From NCBI RefSeq assembly GCF_009905375.1, contig NC_133649.1, forward strand, positions 238,170,201 through 238,234,200: DNA of 64,000 nt, in the 5' to 3' direction. This DNA comes from Apium graveolens (lineage: Eukaryota > Streptophyta > Magnoliopsida > Apiales > Apiaceae). Shown piece by piece: positions 43,881 through 55,800 of this stretch. Both the position numbers and the translations under genes were made by a program. The notes under the pieces were generated by a model that was not told where the DNA came from, ran no database searches, and worked only from the letters and a program-made list of their open reading frames with translations. Position 1 is the first letter of the stretch, and every line of letters starts with the position of its first letter.

Positions 43881-44952
43881 TCACTAAACATATCTAAATC
43901 TCATTGTGTGCAGGGCAAAGTAAAGAAAGTCATACAGATCATTGACAGTGGATGTTCCAGACATATGACAGGTGATAAGGCCATGTTATCACAGTTTAAG
44001 GAGAAAGCTGGCCCATTGGTGACCTTTGGAGACAACAATAAAGGATTCATAATGGGATATGGCAAGATTGTTTCTGAAATATTGTCATTGATGATGTAGC
44101 ACTAAGTAGGCTGGTCTTGAGGTGAATCTTCTCAGTGTTAGCCAATTTGCAAACAGAGGCTTTGAAGTTTTATTCAACAAAGAAGAATACACTTTTATCA
44201 GCAAGAGAACTGGTGAAGTTGCTCGGAAAGGAGCAAGGAAAGGAAGCTTGTTTGTTGTAGACTTGGACTCAAAATTAAGGATGGTATTTTGCTGCTTATA
44301 CACCAAGGTATCATAGGAACAAAGCAAGTTATGGAATAAGAAGTTGTCCTCACCTGCATTTCAAGGCAATTAACACCTTAGTCAAAAAGGAGTTAGTAAG
44401 AGACATGCCCAATTGGAATTTTCTCAAGTTGAAGTTTGTGAAGCTTTTCAAAAAGGAAAAATGAAAAGATCTAGTCACAAGTCAAAAAATGTGAATTCTA
44501 TAAGTGCACCCTTACAACTTATTCACATGGACTTATTTGGGCCAGTGAATGTCTTATCAATTTCAAGGAATAAATATGTACTTGTGATGGTGGATGATTT
44601 CTCAAGATACACTTGGGTAGAGTTCATGTACTCTAAAGATGAAACTCCACACATCATAATTGAGCACATTAAGAAGATATAAAAACAGGCTGAAGATTAT
44701 AATTGTGTGAAAAGATTGAGAAGTAACAATGGAACAGAATTCAGAAATGCTACATTAAGTGAATTCTGCAAAGGCAAAGGCATTGTTCAAGAATTCTCAG
44801 CTGCCAGGATACCTCAATAAAATGGAGTAGTTGAGAGAAAGAATAGAACATTGGTTGAAGCTGCCAGGACAATGCTGCAAGATGCCAAGTTACCAACAAA
44901 TTTCTGGGAAGAGGCTGTTAACCGTGCATATTATACTCAGAATAGATATCTC
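43881..44952 (+). pseudogene. Protease and integrase of element G, truncated
   Basis: The protease site reads IIDSGCSRHMTGDKAMLSQF, so D-S-G is intact. After a stop, NLLSVSQFANRGFEVLFNKE belongs to the GAG-pre-integrase region. The integrase starts near 44510 with HMDLFGPVNVLSISRNKYVL and MVDDFSRYTWVEFMYSKDET, then has a stop after HIKKI. It continues RLRSNNGTEFRNATLSEFCK, where the second catalytic Asp (S-D-N-G) is Asn, then PQ-stop-NGVVERKNRTLVEA with the Glu kept, and NFWEEAVNRAYYTQNRYL before LTR H. Confidence 0.88.
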
Positions 44953-45305
44953 TGTTATTCCCAAGGAACTAACAATGATATTTACAGAAGGGGGTTGAAT
45001 GTAAATATCAAAACTTTTTCAAGTTTTGAGCAGTTTCAAAAGCTAAGTGTATGATGAACAGATGTGTGTGAATTGCTTTAAGCAAGTGCAGACAGATGTA
45101 TATTCAAAACATAAATGTAAAGAACACAGAGGCTTTAAAAACTTTTCTGGTGGATTTGTTGTTCCACCAGAGATGTGTATTTAAGAAAATCCGTGATACA
45201 AAAAATTGTTCACAGCTGCTTCCTAGTACAAACTAGATGATTTTCTCTCTGAATTTTTCTAAACAGCTCTTGAAAATTCACACCTAATTACTAGCTACAA
45301 CTTGG

Positions 45306-45313
45306 TTTATATA
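45306..45313 (-). promoter_or_regulatory. TATA box of LTR H
   Basis: The minus strand reads GGTGATATATAAACC, downstream of the AACGG array in the sense direction. Confidence 0.6.
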
Positions 45314-45587
45314 TCACCAAGTTTTTCAAGTGAAGAAAAAGATAAAATATAATTATAAAATAGTCCTTCATATGTTTCTTCTTTATTTCTCTATCCAATG
45401 CAATCTAAGATAATCTGTGAATCTTTGAATACTTCCTTGTTTGCACCAGAATGGAAATGCTGCTTTTTCTTGATTCCTCCAAGAGGCTACCATATTCTAA
45501 TTATCTCTGTCAACCCATGTGCCTCTGTCAGCTTATGAATTGTCACTATCAACTATTATGGAACTGAGCATTCATTGGAGCTTTCAT

Positions 45588-45965
45588 CCGTTGGAGGCTT
45601 TATCCGTTGATGCTCTTATCCGTTGATGCTTTAGCAGTTGAAGCTTTATCCGTTGATTCACTCATCCGTTGATGGATGTTATACGTTGAAGCTTTAGAGA
45701 CATCCTTTGAGGCTTTGTTTCTCATCCGTTGAAGGTCTTTAATTTACCAGTTGATACTACTTCATTTATACAAAATTACAAGACATGAAATATTTACAAT
45801 TGGCCCTCCTATTTGCATATCCACTAGTAGTCAACATGACTTATAATTTCCTAAAACTTCTACGAATTATAACTCATTTACAAAGACTGAAATGTGCTAC
45901 AATACTAAACTTATTTCTAAGTAAAGCTACTCCATTAACGGATAGCCAAAGTGGTCTTATCCGTT
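45588..45965 (-). promoter_or_regulatory. Array of AACGG-core motifs in LTR H (MSA/MYB-like)
   Basis: On the plus strand the motif is (T/C)ATCCGTTGA; on the sense strand it is TCAACGGAT(A/G). Cores lie at 45588, 45604, 45620, 45650, 45666, 45726, 45937 (inverted) and 45961. AACGG is the core of plant M-phase specific activator elements bound by MYB3R proteins. Degenerate versions (CAGTTGAAG, TACGTTGAAG) fill the gaps, so the array was once longer. Confidence 0.6.
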
Positions 45966-46714
45966 GAGGCTACAAACACTAGTTTTTTACTTAAGTGTTT
46001 TGTTTAGCTTATCATCTAACTATTACACATATAATCCTAACAATCTCCCCCTATTTATGTCCACTAGAATTGTAGGCATAAATTCAAGGTTAACTTGATG
46101 ATAACAAAACACTTAACAAATATATGAGTTGAAACTAAGTAGAAATTCAAAAGTGCTGCAAAAGTGTATGTACTGAGATAGAGTTGAAGATTTACAGTGT
46201 TTCCAAGGGTGTTCCTTTAGCCTGAGCAAATCATTTTCTTTTCCTTTATTCCCTTGTTTTCTTCCCTAGCCTCCTGTCATTTTCCTCTACTTGGAGTTGG
46301 AGTTGTCTGTAGAATTCAGCTTCATCTTCATCACTGATATCCAACTTAGATTGCATGTCCTTGAGAGTTTCATTACTGGCAATCTTAAGCTGGTCTTAAA
46401 GTCTGAAAAATCTTCTGACTCCTTTATTGTCTCTGAACTCCATCAACCAATGAGGTGATTTATGAATTGTAGTTCTATGCTCTAGGATGAGTAATGTTCT
46501 AGGCAAGGAATTTGACTCCCACCAAGTCTTCCTTATCCTGGCAATCTTGTTGAAAATCTCAGTCTTGGCAATCCTGGTAAAACCAGTGTCCCTTTTTATA
46601 GCTGAGTAGACTCTAATCAAGGTAGAATAGCCCTCATTTAGAATTCTTTGAAGAGGCCAAGTCATTTCCACACTTCCTTTATACTTGAACATTAGCCTTT
46701 CTGGTAGCTGTCCA
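45775..46714. repeat. Tandem duplication, unit 1 (940 bp)
   Basis: This unit matches 46730-47669 at a constant offset of 955 bp, with about ten substitutions seen and no indels noticed, roughly 1% divergence. It spans the start of LTR H, the polypurine tract, the 3' untranslated part and the last codons of ORF3. The 15 bases between units (46715-46729) repeat the GACATGAAAT found at the unit start, as expected from template slippage or joining at short homology. Confidence 0.93.
46043..46053 (-). other. Polypurine tract of element H
   Basis: The sense strand reads TAGGGGGAGAT directly before the LTR TGTTAGG. A second copy at 46998-47008 is part of the tandem duplication. Confidence 0.88.
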
Positions 46715-46729
46715 GAAAGGACATGAAAT

Positions 46730-47669
46730 ATTACAAGGCATGAAATATTTACAATTGGCCCTCCTATTTGCATATCCACTAGTAGTCAACATGACTTATA
46801 ATTTCCTAAAACTTCTAAGAATTATAACTCATTTACAAAGACTGAAATGTGCTACAATACTAAACTTATTTCTAAGTAAAGCTACTCCATTAACGGATAG
46901 CCAAAGTGGTCTTATCCGTTGAGGCTACAAACACTAGTTTTCTACTTAAGTGTTTTGTTTAGCTTATCATCTAACTATTACACATATATTCCTAACAATC
47001 TCCCCCTATTTATGTCCACTAGAATTGTAGGCATAAATTCAAGGTTAACTTGATGATAACAAAACACTTAACAAATATATGAGTTGAAACTAAGTAGAAA
47101 TTCAAAAGTGCTTCAAAAGTGTATGTACTGAGATAGAGTTGAAGATTTACAGTGTTTCCAAGGGTGCTCCTTTAGCCGGAGCAAATCATTTTCTTTTCCT
47201 TTGTTCCCTTGTTTTCTTCCCTAGCCTCCTGTCATTTTCCTCTACTTGGAGTTGGAGTTGTCTGTAGAATTCAGCTTCATCTTCATCACTGATATCCAAC
47301 TTAGATTGCATGTCCTTGAGAGTTTCATTACTGGCAATCTTAAGCTGGTCTTAAAGTCTGAAAAATCTTCTGACTCCTTTATTGTCTCTGAACTCCATCA
47401 ACCAATGAGGTGATTTATGAATTGTAGTTCTATGCTCTAGGATGAGTAATGTTCTAGGCAAGGAATTTGACTCCCACCAAGTCTTCCTTATCCTGGCAAT
47501 CTTGTTGAAAATCTCAGTCTTGGCAATCCTGGTAAAACCAGTGTCCCTTTTTATAGCTGAGTAGACTCTAATCAAGGTAGAATAGCCCTCGTTTAGAATT
47601 CTTTGAAGAGGCCAAGTCCTTTCCACACTTCCTTTATACTTGAACATTAGCCTTTCTGGTAGCTGTCCA
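46730..47669. repeat. Tandem duplication, unit 2 (940 bp)
   Basis: Second copy of 45775-46714. Its right edge continues smoothly into ORF3 sequence (ELCLDELEEVRGINAY on the minus strand), so this unit keeps the original ORF3 junction while unit 1 keeps the original LTR junction. Confidence 0.93.
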
Positions 47670-47753
47670 TAGGCATTTATTCCCCTTACTTCCTCCAGCT
47701 CATCCAGGCAGAGTTCAATATCTATATATTCTTTTATGTCTATGAACATAATC

Positions 47754-49460
47754 TGAAGGGTTTTTAGCACATAAACGCAGCAAAAACGTAAATTTAAATC
47801 TAAAAAAAAAACGAAACCCTCCGCAGGATCCATGCGAAAAATAATATTTAATTCGTAGTTCAGTATGTTTACCTTAAGAAGCTTTACGTTAATGGAAAGA
47901 TGGAGGTCTTTAATGGCGATCCAAAAACGATGAACTGAGATCTTTAGCAGCTACTCCTCAAGTGTGAAGCACTCCACCGGTATCCACCAAGAAAACGATG
48001 TAATGAAGGAGGAGGAGATGGAGAGAATTAGGGTTTTGTAAATCTTTTTGGTTGAGGCAAAAGTAGGGTCTATAATAGTATATTTATAAGCAAAATTTTT
48101 AGCTAAAAAATTTTCCCATAAAATATTATTATTATTAACCCTTTATTATTCTCATTAATAATTAAAACACCTTTTAATTATTAATCCTTTTTCTAAACAC
48201 TTTAGAAATAATTCTCTCTCTTGATTTAATTTCCAAAATTAAATTCTTAATTAATAATATTAAGAACCTTTTCTTAATTAATTTATAATCAATTAAATCT
48301 CATTTAATCAATTATTAAATTTGCCAATTAATTATTTATTTCATAAATAAATAATTATCAGCCATTATTAATTAATTCCTCCACCATTAAATCATTCTCT
48401 TTTATGGTGTGACCCTCTAGGTTCAATATTAAGCCGGTAGTAGAAATAAATAATAATAAAACTATTTTATCATTATTTATATAATTCTCTAATTCATTAA
48501 TATGATTAATTAATTAATCATATTTATTCTACATCGTGAGGGATACTTCTCAGCATATCGCGACTATCCAGATAATACGAATTCACTGCTTAGAATACCA
48601 AGAACCTATTCAGTGAGTAGTTACCGTACAATTAATTTCTTCTACCCTGCAATGTCACGATTAAATACAAGGCATGGAACTTGTGTCAAGCCTATCTTTT
48701 TTAATCACTTGCATTCCCATTCACTATGCTTAGTTCTATTTAATGTAAATTAGAAACTCCTTTCTAATTTCATTCACTCTGGCCAGAGATTCTTGAACTA
48801 ACATAAGTGGATCAGCATTGAATATTCTCTTCCTACACTGGAAGGGGTAGATCCTTTATTGATCATACACTATCTTCGTGTACAAATTCCTATACCCAGT
48901 AGAGCCCTTATAATTGTCCCTTGAGACTAAGAACTAAACCAAAGCATAGTTCAGTGTACACAAGATGACTATGATGACCTCAAGTCTAAGGATACTTGTA
49001 CAACTATCACTATGTGAACAACTGCTGACACGTGAGTGAACTCCATCAGTTGTTCAGCTGTGTGAGTCATGTTCAGTGAACTTATTCTATAATAAGCACC
49101 TACATACTAGCTATAGTGTCACCACACAAATGTCTATGAGAACAGACATCCTTCATAATGAAGCAAGCATAGTATGTACCGATCTTTGTGGATTATTAAT
49201 TACCAGTTAGTAATCCTACGACCAGGAACTATTTAAGTTTAGAGTTATCATCTTTTAGGTCTCATTATTATGATCTCATCACAATCCATAAAAAGCTTTA
49301 CTCTAAACTGTGGTATATCTTATTTTAACATTTAAATAGATAGAGCCCGTAATAAAAAACAAAACAAGTCTTTTATTAATATCAATGAAATCAAAACAGA
49401 TTACATAAAAGTTATTCCTAAATCATCATACATGATTGGACTTAGGACATATCTCTTTCA
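47754..49460 (-). mobile_element. Solo LTR (1707 bp) inserted in ORF3 of element H
   Basis: TGAAGGGTTTTTAGCAC at the left and GACATATCTCTTTCA at the right give TG...CA termini with TGAA/TTCA inverted ends. The 5-bp target duplication TAATC is perfect (47749-47753 and 49461-49465). A minus-strand TATAAATA near 48081-48088 suggests the minus strand is sense. There is no interior, primer site or coding sequence. The phrase ATGTCCTAAGTCCAATCATG (sense) looks like a widespread plant Copia LTR, which I cannot name with certainty. Confidence 0.9.
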
Positions 49461-51670
49461 TAATCATCCTTTGAGGCTTGTGGCTTAGGTTTATGTTTCT
49501 GAGTGAATTTACTTGAGGTTGGGGGAGGTGTGGATTTGGATTTTCTTTTCAGTTCCTTTAGTGGTGGAGAAGTAGTTAAGAAGGTAGGCAATTTGATGGT
49601 GTCCCAATCAATAGGTTCCTCTTTAGGGATGATTGGTTCACCATGGATATTTATACTGGGATCAACAACAAAAGGTTCAGGATTTGAAGGTTGTGGTTTG
49701 GATTTTGATTGAGTTACTTCAGTGTCATCTTCATTCTTCCTTTTTGCCCTAACCTTCTTTCTGTTACCCTTCTGCCGTTTCTTTCTTTCTCACTTTCTTC
49801 TTCCATACTTTCACCAACCATATTCCTCATATCCATATTTATGCTTTCAGCCTTGTTTCCTTCACTCTTGTCTTCAATCTTCTTCTTTTCTTCAATTAGA
49901 CTTGACTTTAGCTGTTTTTCAAGCTTTTCTTGTGCTCTTTTGTCAGCCTTCAGCTTTTTAGCTTCTTCCTTTAGCCTCATGGTCTCTTCCCTCTTGGCTA
50001 TTGAGAATTTGCGATGTCCTTGAATCACACAGATACTCTTTTCCTCTCTATAGATGATAGCCATATTCATTCTTTCCACTACATCTTGGTCTCTTTGTGC
50101 TTTATGATATTACCACCCAAAACTTTGTCTTCATCAGGCTTTGGAAGAGGAAAATCCACTTCTTTTAGCTGAGTAGGAGTTAGAGAGTTCTTTGTAGAGG
50201 ACTTGTTGATTTTAGTGGTTGGCCTGAGTACCATGGGCTTAGGTTCCTTGAAGAGGTTTCTCCAACCTTATTCCTCCTTACTGGCTTGTGCTCCATAATG
50301 ATTGGCTCAATTTTTGTGTTATATTTCACAGATAGAGATTTTGCAGTTGTAGTACCAAACACTTGTTGCATCCTTTCATCAATTTTCCTCCTTTGCTCTT
50401 TCACCTTCATCTCAGCAGCTGCTAGCTGGATTAGATCAATTCCATCAAGCTTTCCTTTGATTTGAAGTATTGGAGAAGTAGTGATGGCAGGAACTAGCAC
50501 TTTTGATATTTGAATGTGTGTAGATGGCTCCCCTTCCCCTTTATTCTCCCCCTTTTTGTTATCATCAAGGAGAGGGGTCAAGCCCTGTGCTTTAGCCAGT
50601 TGCATTAGAAGACTAGTCTGAGACTGTTGATTTTGAAGAATGGTCACCATAGAGCTTTCAATAATTTGAACTCTTTCCTCCAATTTGGCCATCTTCTTTT
50701 CAACATCTGATTCTCTTCTCAGTCTCAGTAACAGTTCCTGCATGGTACCAAAGGGCATGATTGCATCCAGCTTCTCAGTATTGTAGGACTTTAAGTCAGC
50801 TATATCCTTTTTGAGTTCATCCACACTTAGATTCCGTCTTAATTGTTGTAGCTTCATGAGATGTAGAGAATCTAAGTGGGCTTGGAGAATGGCCTTGGTA
50901 CCAGCATTGGAAGTTTCCTGAATTGCCTTTTGGATAACCATGACTTGTTTGACTAAGGATACATTAAAATGCCCTCATGTAGACTCCTTTGTCAATGCCC
51001 ATTCAGGTAACTCTGGAATAGAGCTTTGGCCTTCATCTCCCCCTAAGCTCATGCTTCCATCAAAAGAACCAGAGTCATCATCATTAAAATTTACTCCAAA
51101 TTCTTCAAATTGCTCTCCCGGTGTAGAAGGCATCATATTGACGGCAGCTTTATCCCTTTGTAGAGATTATGAAGTATGTACTAGGTTTAAAGTCTTTTAT
51201 GCCTCCTCATTGCCCTGAGTAGCCAACAGTTGATAGGCTGACACAGGATGAGTAAAAGTGGCAGCATCCAAGGAAATGTTATCAATTTCAGCTCTGTAAT
51301 GTTGCTGAAATTGTCTTTCCTTGTCAGCATCATCCACAATCATTGACTCACTAGCAATGGCTGGATCCACCCTTATATCTCCTGTACCTGCTTTTCTCTC
51401 AATTTCTCTCTTTTCTTGCATCAGGGGCTCCCCCTGGCTCACACTCCTCACACCCCCACCTTCACCTACTAAGGTGGTACTCCTCTCACTTTCTTTTGCC
51501 ATGCTGGAAGAAATAGCATGCATATTTATACTCTCAAGCTCTCCTTTTTCTTGGGAGCAACCCAGCCTCTCACTCAAGTTTTCACTCCCTTCCCTCAGCC
51601 CTAGAAGTGATTGTACAGTAACCATATCTTCTACACTTGGAGTTAATTCAGTTGTTTGTGTAGAGACCAT

Positions 51671-51783
51671 CAACGGATAAAGCATATCCGTTGAAGTTGA
51701 AACTGATGGTATCAACAGATAACTGCTGTTAAGCTTATCTGTTGAAGAACAACCACTTGTCAACGGATGAGGGATATCCGTTG
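51671..51783. repeat. Three short inverted repeats with CAACGGATA arms inside ORF3
   Basis: The modules are 51671-51693 (CAACGGATA, 5-base loop, TATCCGTTG), 51713-51744 (CAACAGATAA ... TTATCTGTTG) and 51761-51783 (CAACGGAT ... ATCCGTTG). They use the same core as the array in LTR H but lie in a coding region, where they produce the repeated residues STD...PL. Confidence 0.8.
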
Positions 51784-52854
51784 AAGAAGGAAAAAAAGTA
51801 GAAATTAAAAGTGACATAATTGTTGAATCTGTGTGGATTGATTTTAAATTAAGTAACACAGATTCTTCAACTAGTTCTGAAAGAATTGGCTGATGATCCA
51901 ATAAATCATCTAAAAGATGATGATCACCAGTACTTGAGTGGGGCTCCTCCCTGAGTTGTAAAGAGGGAGAATCAGGAATTGATGTGAAAATCATGTCCAC
52001 ATCTAGAGATGGTGATGGAGAATTTGGTGGTTGGTGTGTGTCAATTTTGAGAGAATGGGGCTGTGACTCCACATTTGTTGGAGGCACATCAAGCTGAATT
52101 TGTGAAGGCATAGATACAAGTGATTATATCTGTGCAGTGTGTGTACCCAGTGTTGAAACTAAGGTTTTGACCTTCTTTCTTCTTGTGAAGGCTTTTACAG
52201 GTGAGTGTGTGGCTTCAGTGTCCCTCCCTCTTTTGTTCTGTGTCCCTGGTTGGGGACTATTTTCAATAGCTACACCCTTTTGGGAGGGTGCAACTAGGGA
52301 TGAGTTTGAATCATTTTCAACCACCACAGTCTTCTGAGAAACTGTGGCTTGGCTAGCTTGGGTACCACTTCACCTCTCCTACCTTATTCTGGGGGTTTTC
52401 TTTATATTCACCCCTCCCCTCACCACTAACACCCTGTTCACTCCCCTCAGGGTTTTTGGTAGTTGTTACAACTGTTGTCTTTTGAGAGACAACAGAGGTG
52501 GCTTTCTTTGACTTGGGTTTTGAGACTTTAGGTTTGGTGGCCTTGGTAGGAATCTGTTGGGGCATTGACACAGATCCTATGGCCACACTTGAAGGTAAAG
52601 AAATGTTAGGGTTGGAAGTAGTAGGAGTTGTAGAAGTATTTACCTTACTTACTTGAGGTGCAGCCATCATTGGTAAGTATACCAATGGCACCTTACTGTT
52701 GAGGTCAATCCTTATAAGGTCTGCAAGGACCCTCTTCTCTTGTACCCAGCACTTGAGCTTATTACTCTCATTATTTATGACCAAACCTTCAGCAACATGG
52801 TTAGCCAATAACATAAAGAATCTAGCATAATAGATGTTATGAGATTAGCCTTGT

Positions 52855-55800
52855 TGTAACACCCCCAGATCCGGGGTCGGGGATCCGGGTTGTCACGAGT
52901 TCCATTTCCCTTAATAACACCCAATCTTAATAAACAATCAACTACTCTGTACTGTGACCCCACAATAAACACACACACCACAAGTTATAGTCTCAGAGAT
53001 GAATATCCAAAAATAACACGAGTCATTTTATTCCACAATTATATGCCATTACACCTTAAAAGGGTTTCTTAATAAATTTACATTTCTTTGCCATTATTAC
53101 AATTTATAAAGATACATAAGTCTGGTACATCAAAAGTTGAAAGCCTAGCCTATTGGTAGTTCCTACCTCAGCTACAGCGACATCAACGTCTATAGGAAAC
53201 TGCAGAACGTTTCCTATCCGCTCGCGAATTGGGAGCTTGGTCCTGTTCATCTTGTCTATCTGATATTGTGTGATGAGAGAAGAAAGCAAGGGTGAGCAAC
53301 AAGCTCACCGAAATAATATGTATAATGATTAACAATATATGAGCATTCTCATAGTACTCATGAAAGTCTTGGTCAAGTAAATAAATGAACGAAGTTTGAT
53401 ATCTTATCGCGACCAAGTCGCAAAATATTCAGTATATATGTATATATCCTTTTCAAAATCTTGGAAGTCCTCTTTCATGCATAATATACACAGAGTTCCA
53501 ATTTATAAATGTATAAAAATATCGTTGCAAGGTGATCTCATATATCTAACCTTGTCTCAACATTTTTTTTTATGAAAATCTTTGTCATGCATAAGATAAT
53601 CATTAACCAGATATAAGTTGAAAAGATGAAGTTACAAGATACTCCAATATACTTATATCTTCTCCGGATACTACTTGAACTACCACCGTTCAAGGTATCA
53701 TCAGTTTCAAAAGTTCATCACACAGATGAGACTACAAGATAAGACTTGAATAGATTCAATATATGAAATATTATTGAATGAAATGAATTTACGAGATACT
53801 TCATTAAGTCCCGATATATATATATATCTCTCATACATTTCCTGAAAACCTCTGTCATGTAAAGTATGAACAGAGTTGCAATATCCAATGAATTTGGAAA
53901 GAAAAGAATTTTGGCATAAACACGGTATCTTGCTGATCAGGAAAAGATACCAATAAGTAACCTTTTCTACTGTAGATGGATGAATTCCTCGCCGGTCATC
54001 ACCCTGGCTGCATTAGGACCTCGCGCTAGACCGTTACCCGGCCACTCACGCGTGGATGGACTGTCACCCAGCCTCTTACACCTTCATAGACCGTACACCG
54101 GCCTGTCGCTTATGCCGACTCAATTAGATGGACTTACTTCCCGAACATTGGGCAAGTAATCAAATTGTTTTCTCAAAACAGCAACCACGTTGCGAATATA
54201 AAATACACCACAGAGCCGGATCCCTTAGATTTTTGAGCGAGTATTCAAGTCCCCTTCGAAAGGAAGATCTTAAATTTGAAAATGAGTTTTGGGATCCGCT
54301 CTAACTTTTAAAATCATTTTGAAGACTCGAAAACATTTTTGAGAATATTAGGAGTAATGCTGATTTAATAAAATAAATCAGTCCCGATATTTTGGAGGAT
54401 ATCTGAATATTATTATTTAAATAATATTCCCATAAGGATAATCCTTATAAAAATTGTCACACCCCAACTTAAACAGCAAATTAAATATAACTATTACAAC
54501 ATTTAATAATAAATAAACATACCCAAATCCAAGATCTTACAGTTTAGGGATTTGGAACAGCCCAACACTACAATCTATTACAACTGATTTTAAATACCGA
54601 GTCCTCACACAAACTACTATCACTTATTCTACCTGAGCTCCAACATAGGCATCAGCATCACAGGTCTTACGGGCAGTATGCTTGAATCTAACCATAGCTG
54701 CTAGCTGTAATATCAGGGTAAATCAAGGAGTGAGCCAAATGCTCAACAAGTGCTAAACAATACGATACAAAATATAAATCGAGATATATATTAAAGAATG
54801 TCAATGGGAGGACATGACCAATGATAATGAGAGATAAAACTTTGGGTGATGGCATCATTTTGTTGGTATCAAAAAAAATCATATCTTAATCAAAATTATT
54901 TTATGACGCTACGGATTACAGCCGGTGATCGGCCGCGAAGTAATCCCGAACCTCGCTGGGTTCTAAAATATTAATGGGAATCCCTAGGCAACTTTTAAAC
55001 CTAATATAAGTGTGGAAAGGACTCGCGTCTCAGTCCAGATCCACTATTCAAAGAAAACATTTATCCCCCTTTGGGACTGAAAACCCACATTTTATTTATT
55101 TCAAAAATTGATGCCGATTTATAACAAAATCTCTTTTACAGTAAACATTTTTTTATCAAGGGATTATAGATCAACTCGAAACACGGGAAATATGTTACTG
55201 AATCTCAGGGCCATGATTCACAAAACTATACTCTATTAAAGTAACTGAATGGTTTTCATATATCAAAGATTGGACAAGGGGATTTAGTGAGGCTATTGGA
55301 TATTATAAAGGGTAATGCTAAATTGGGCTTAAAGCAATGGTTTCTCATCAAGGTTCAAGTGTTGGATCATCAAGAAGATAAGCTTCATGAATACTAAGGG
55401 TGTTAAGGTATGCAGAAATGATCTTTAACTCAGGATATATCAGAATTGTCAAGCTTCAGGATAAGAAAGAGGGGTATCAATCAATGAGGAATCACTTTGA
55501 TAAGTATCTGGCTTTTAGGGTTCAAGGTAATGTTCTATAGGGTTTCAAGTATCAGGATGAGATATCAATACTTAGGAATCATCAGCATGTTAATCAAGAG
55601 AATCAACCAAGAGTTATAACTACCCTTTCTTTTATCCTGGCATTCGAATTACTTTAATATACTATCATGATAAGACCACTTCGCAATACGTACTCGAGGG
55701 TTCATGGCATTTTTATATAATTCAAAGATAAACATAAGATACACTTGATTTAATATATCAAATGACACAGGATAGTTGTAGCAATGTATGAACTATTAGC

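Larger units (their letters stand above)
39934..44952 (+). mobile_element. SIRE-like Copia element G, 5' part, plus strand
   Basis: The order is LTR, tRNA-Met primer site, gag with zinc knuckle, coiled-coil segment, Cys-rich module, protease and integrase. The sequence stops in mid-integrase at 44952, where LTR H begins. The rest would lie beyond element H, outside the window. G is close to element D domain by domain but carries its own stops and shifts. Confidence 0.88.
44953..46042 (-). repeat. 3' LTR (1090 bp) of element H
   Basis: On the minus strand it starts TGTTAGGATTATATG right after the polypurine tract and ends GGGAATAACA. It contains eight AACGG-core motifs (45588-45965), a minus-strand TATATAAA at 45306-45313 and a CCCCCTTCTG run near its 3' end. 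Its first 268 bases are duplicated at 46730-46997. Confidence 0.88.
44953..52854 (-). mobile_element. Copia element H, 3' half, minus strand
   Basis: On the minus strand the visible part is ORF3 (from 52854), polypurine tract and 3' LTR. It inserted into the integrase of element G, and the bases before it (ATCTC, 44948-44952) are the expected half of its target duplication. Later changes are a 940-bp tandem duplication, a 1.7-kb solo LTR and the insertion of element B at 52855. Its pol, gag and 5' LTR must lie beyond element B, outside the window. Confidence 0.85.
46231..52854 (-). pseudogene. ORF3 of element H (long, N-terminus missing)
   Basis: From 52854 the minus strand reads FMLLANHVAEGLVINNESNK, a Thr/Ser/Lys-rich linker (KPKVSKPKSKKATS, basic) and a Ser/Pro/Glu-rich region at 52330-51197 with repeats of SSTDI / STSTDM type. 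A long coiled-coil domain follows at 50941-50180 (HLDSLHLMKLQQLRRNLSVD; EKKMAKLEERVQIIESSMVT), then a Lys/Glu-rich helix (50079-49714) and EPIIPKEEPIDWDTIKLPTF (near 49600). The C-terminal domain at 47753-47351 (GYSTLIRVYSAIKRDTGFTR; NSLPRTLLILEHRTTIHKSP; WLMEFRDNKGVRRFFRL) lies beyond the inserted LTR. Stops and shifts break it at several points. Position and layout match the ORF3 of element D, but direct sequence overlap is limited. Function unknown. Confidence 0.7.

Noticed and set aside
49709..50023. Ser/Phe/Leu-rich plus-strand ORFs over ORF3 of element H (also at 51321-51680), membrane-protein-like
   Set aside because: They are the complement of Lys/Glu- and Ser-rich minus-strand coding sequence; the hydrophobic composition is a shadow effect.
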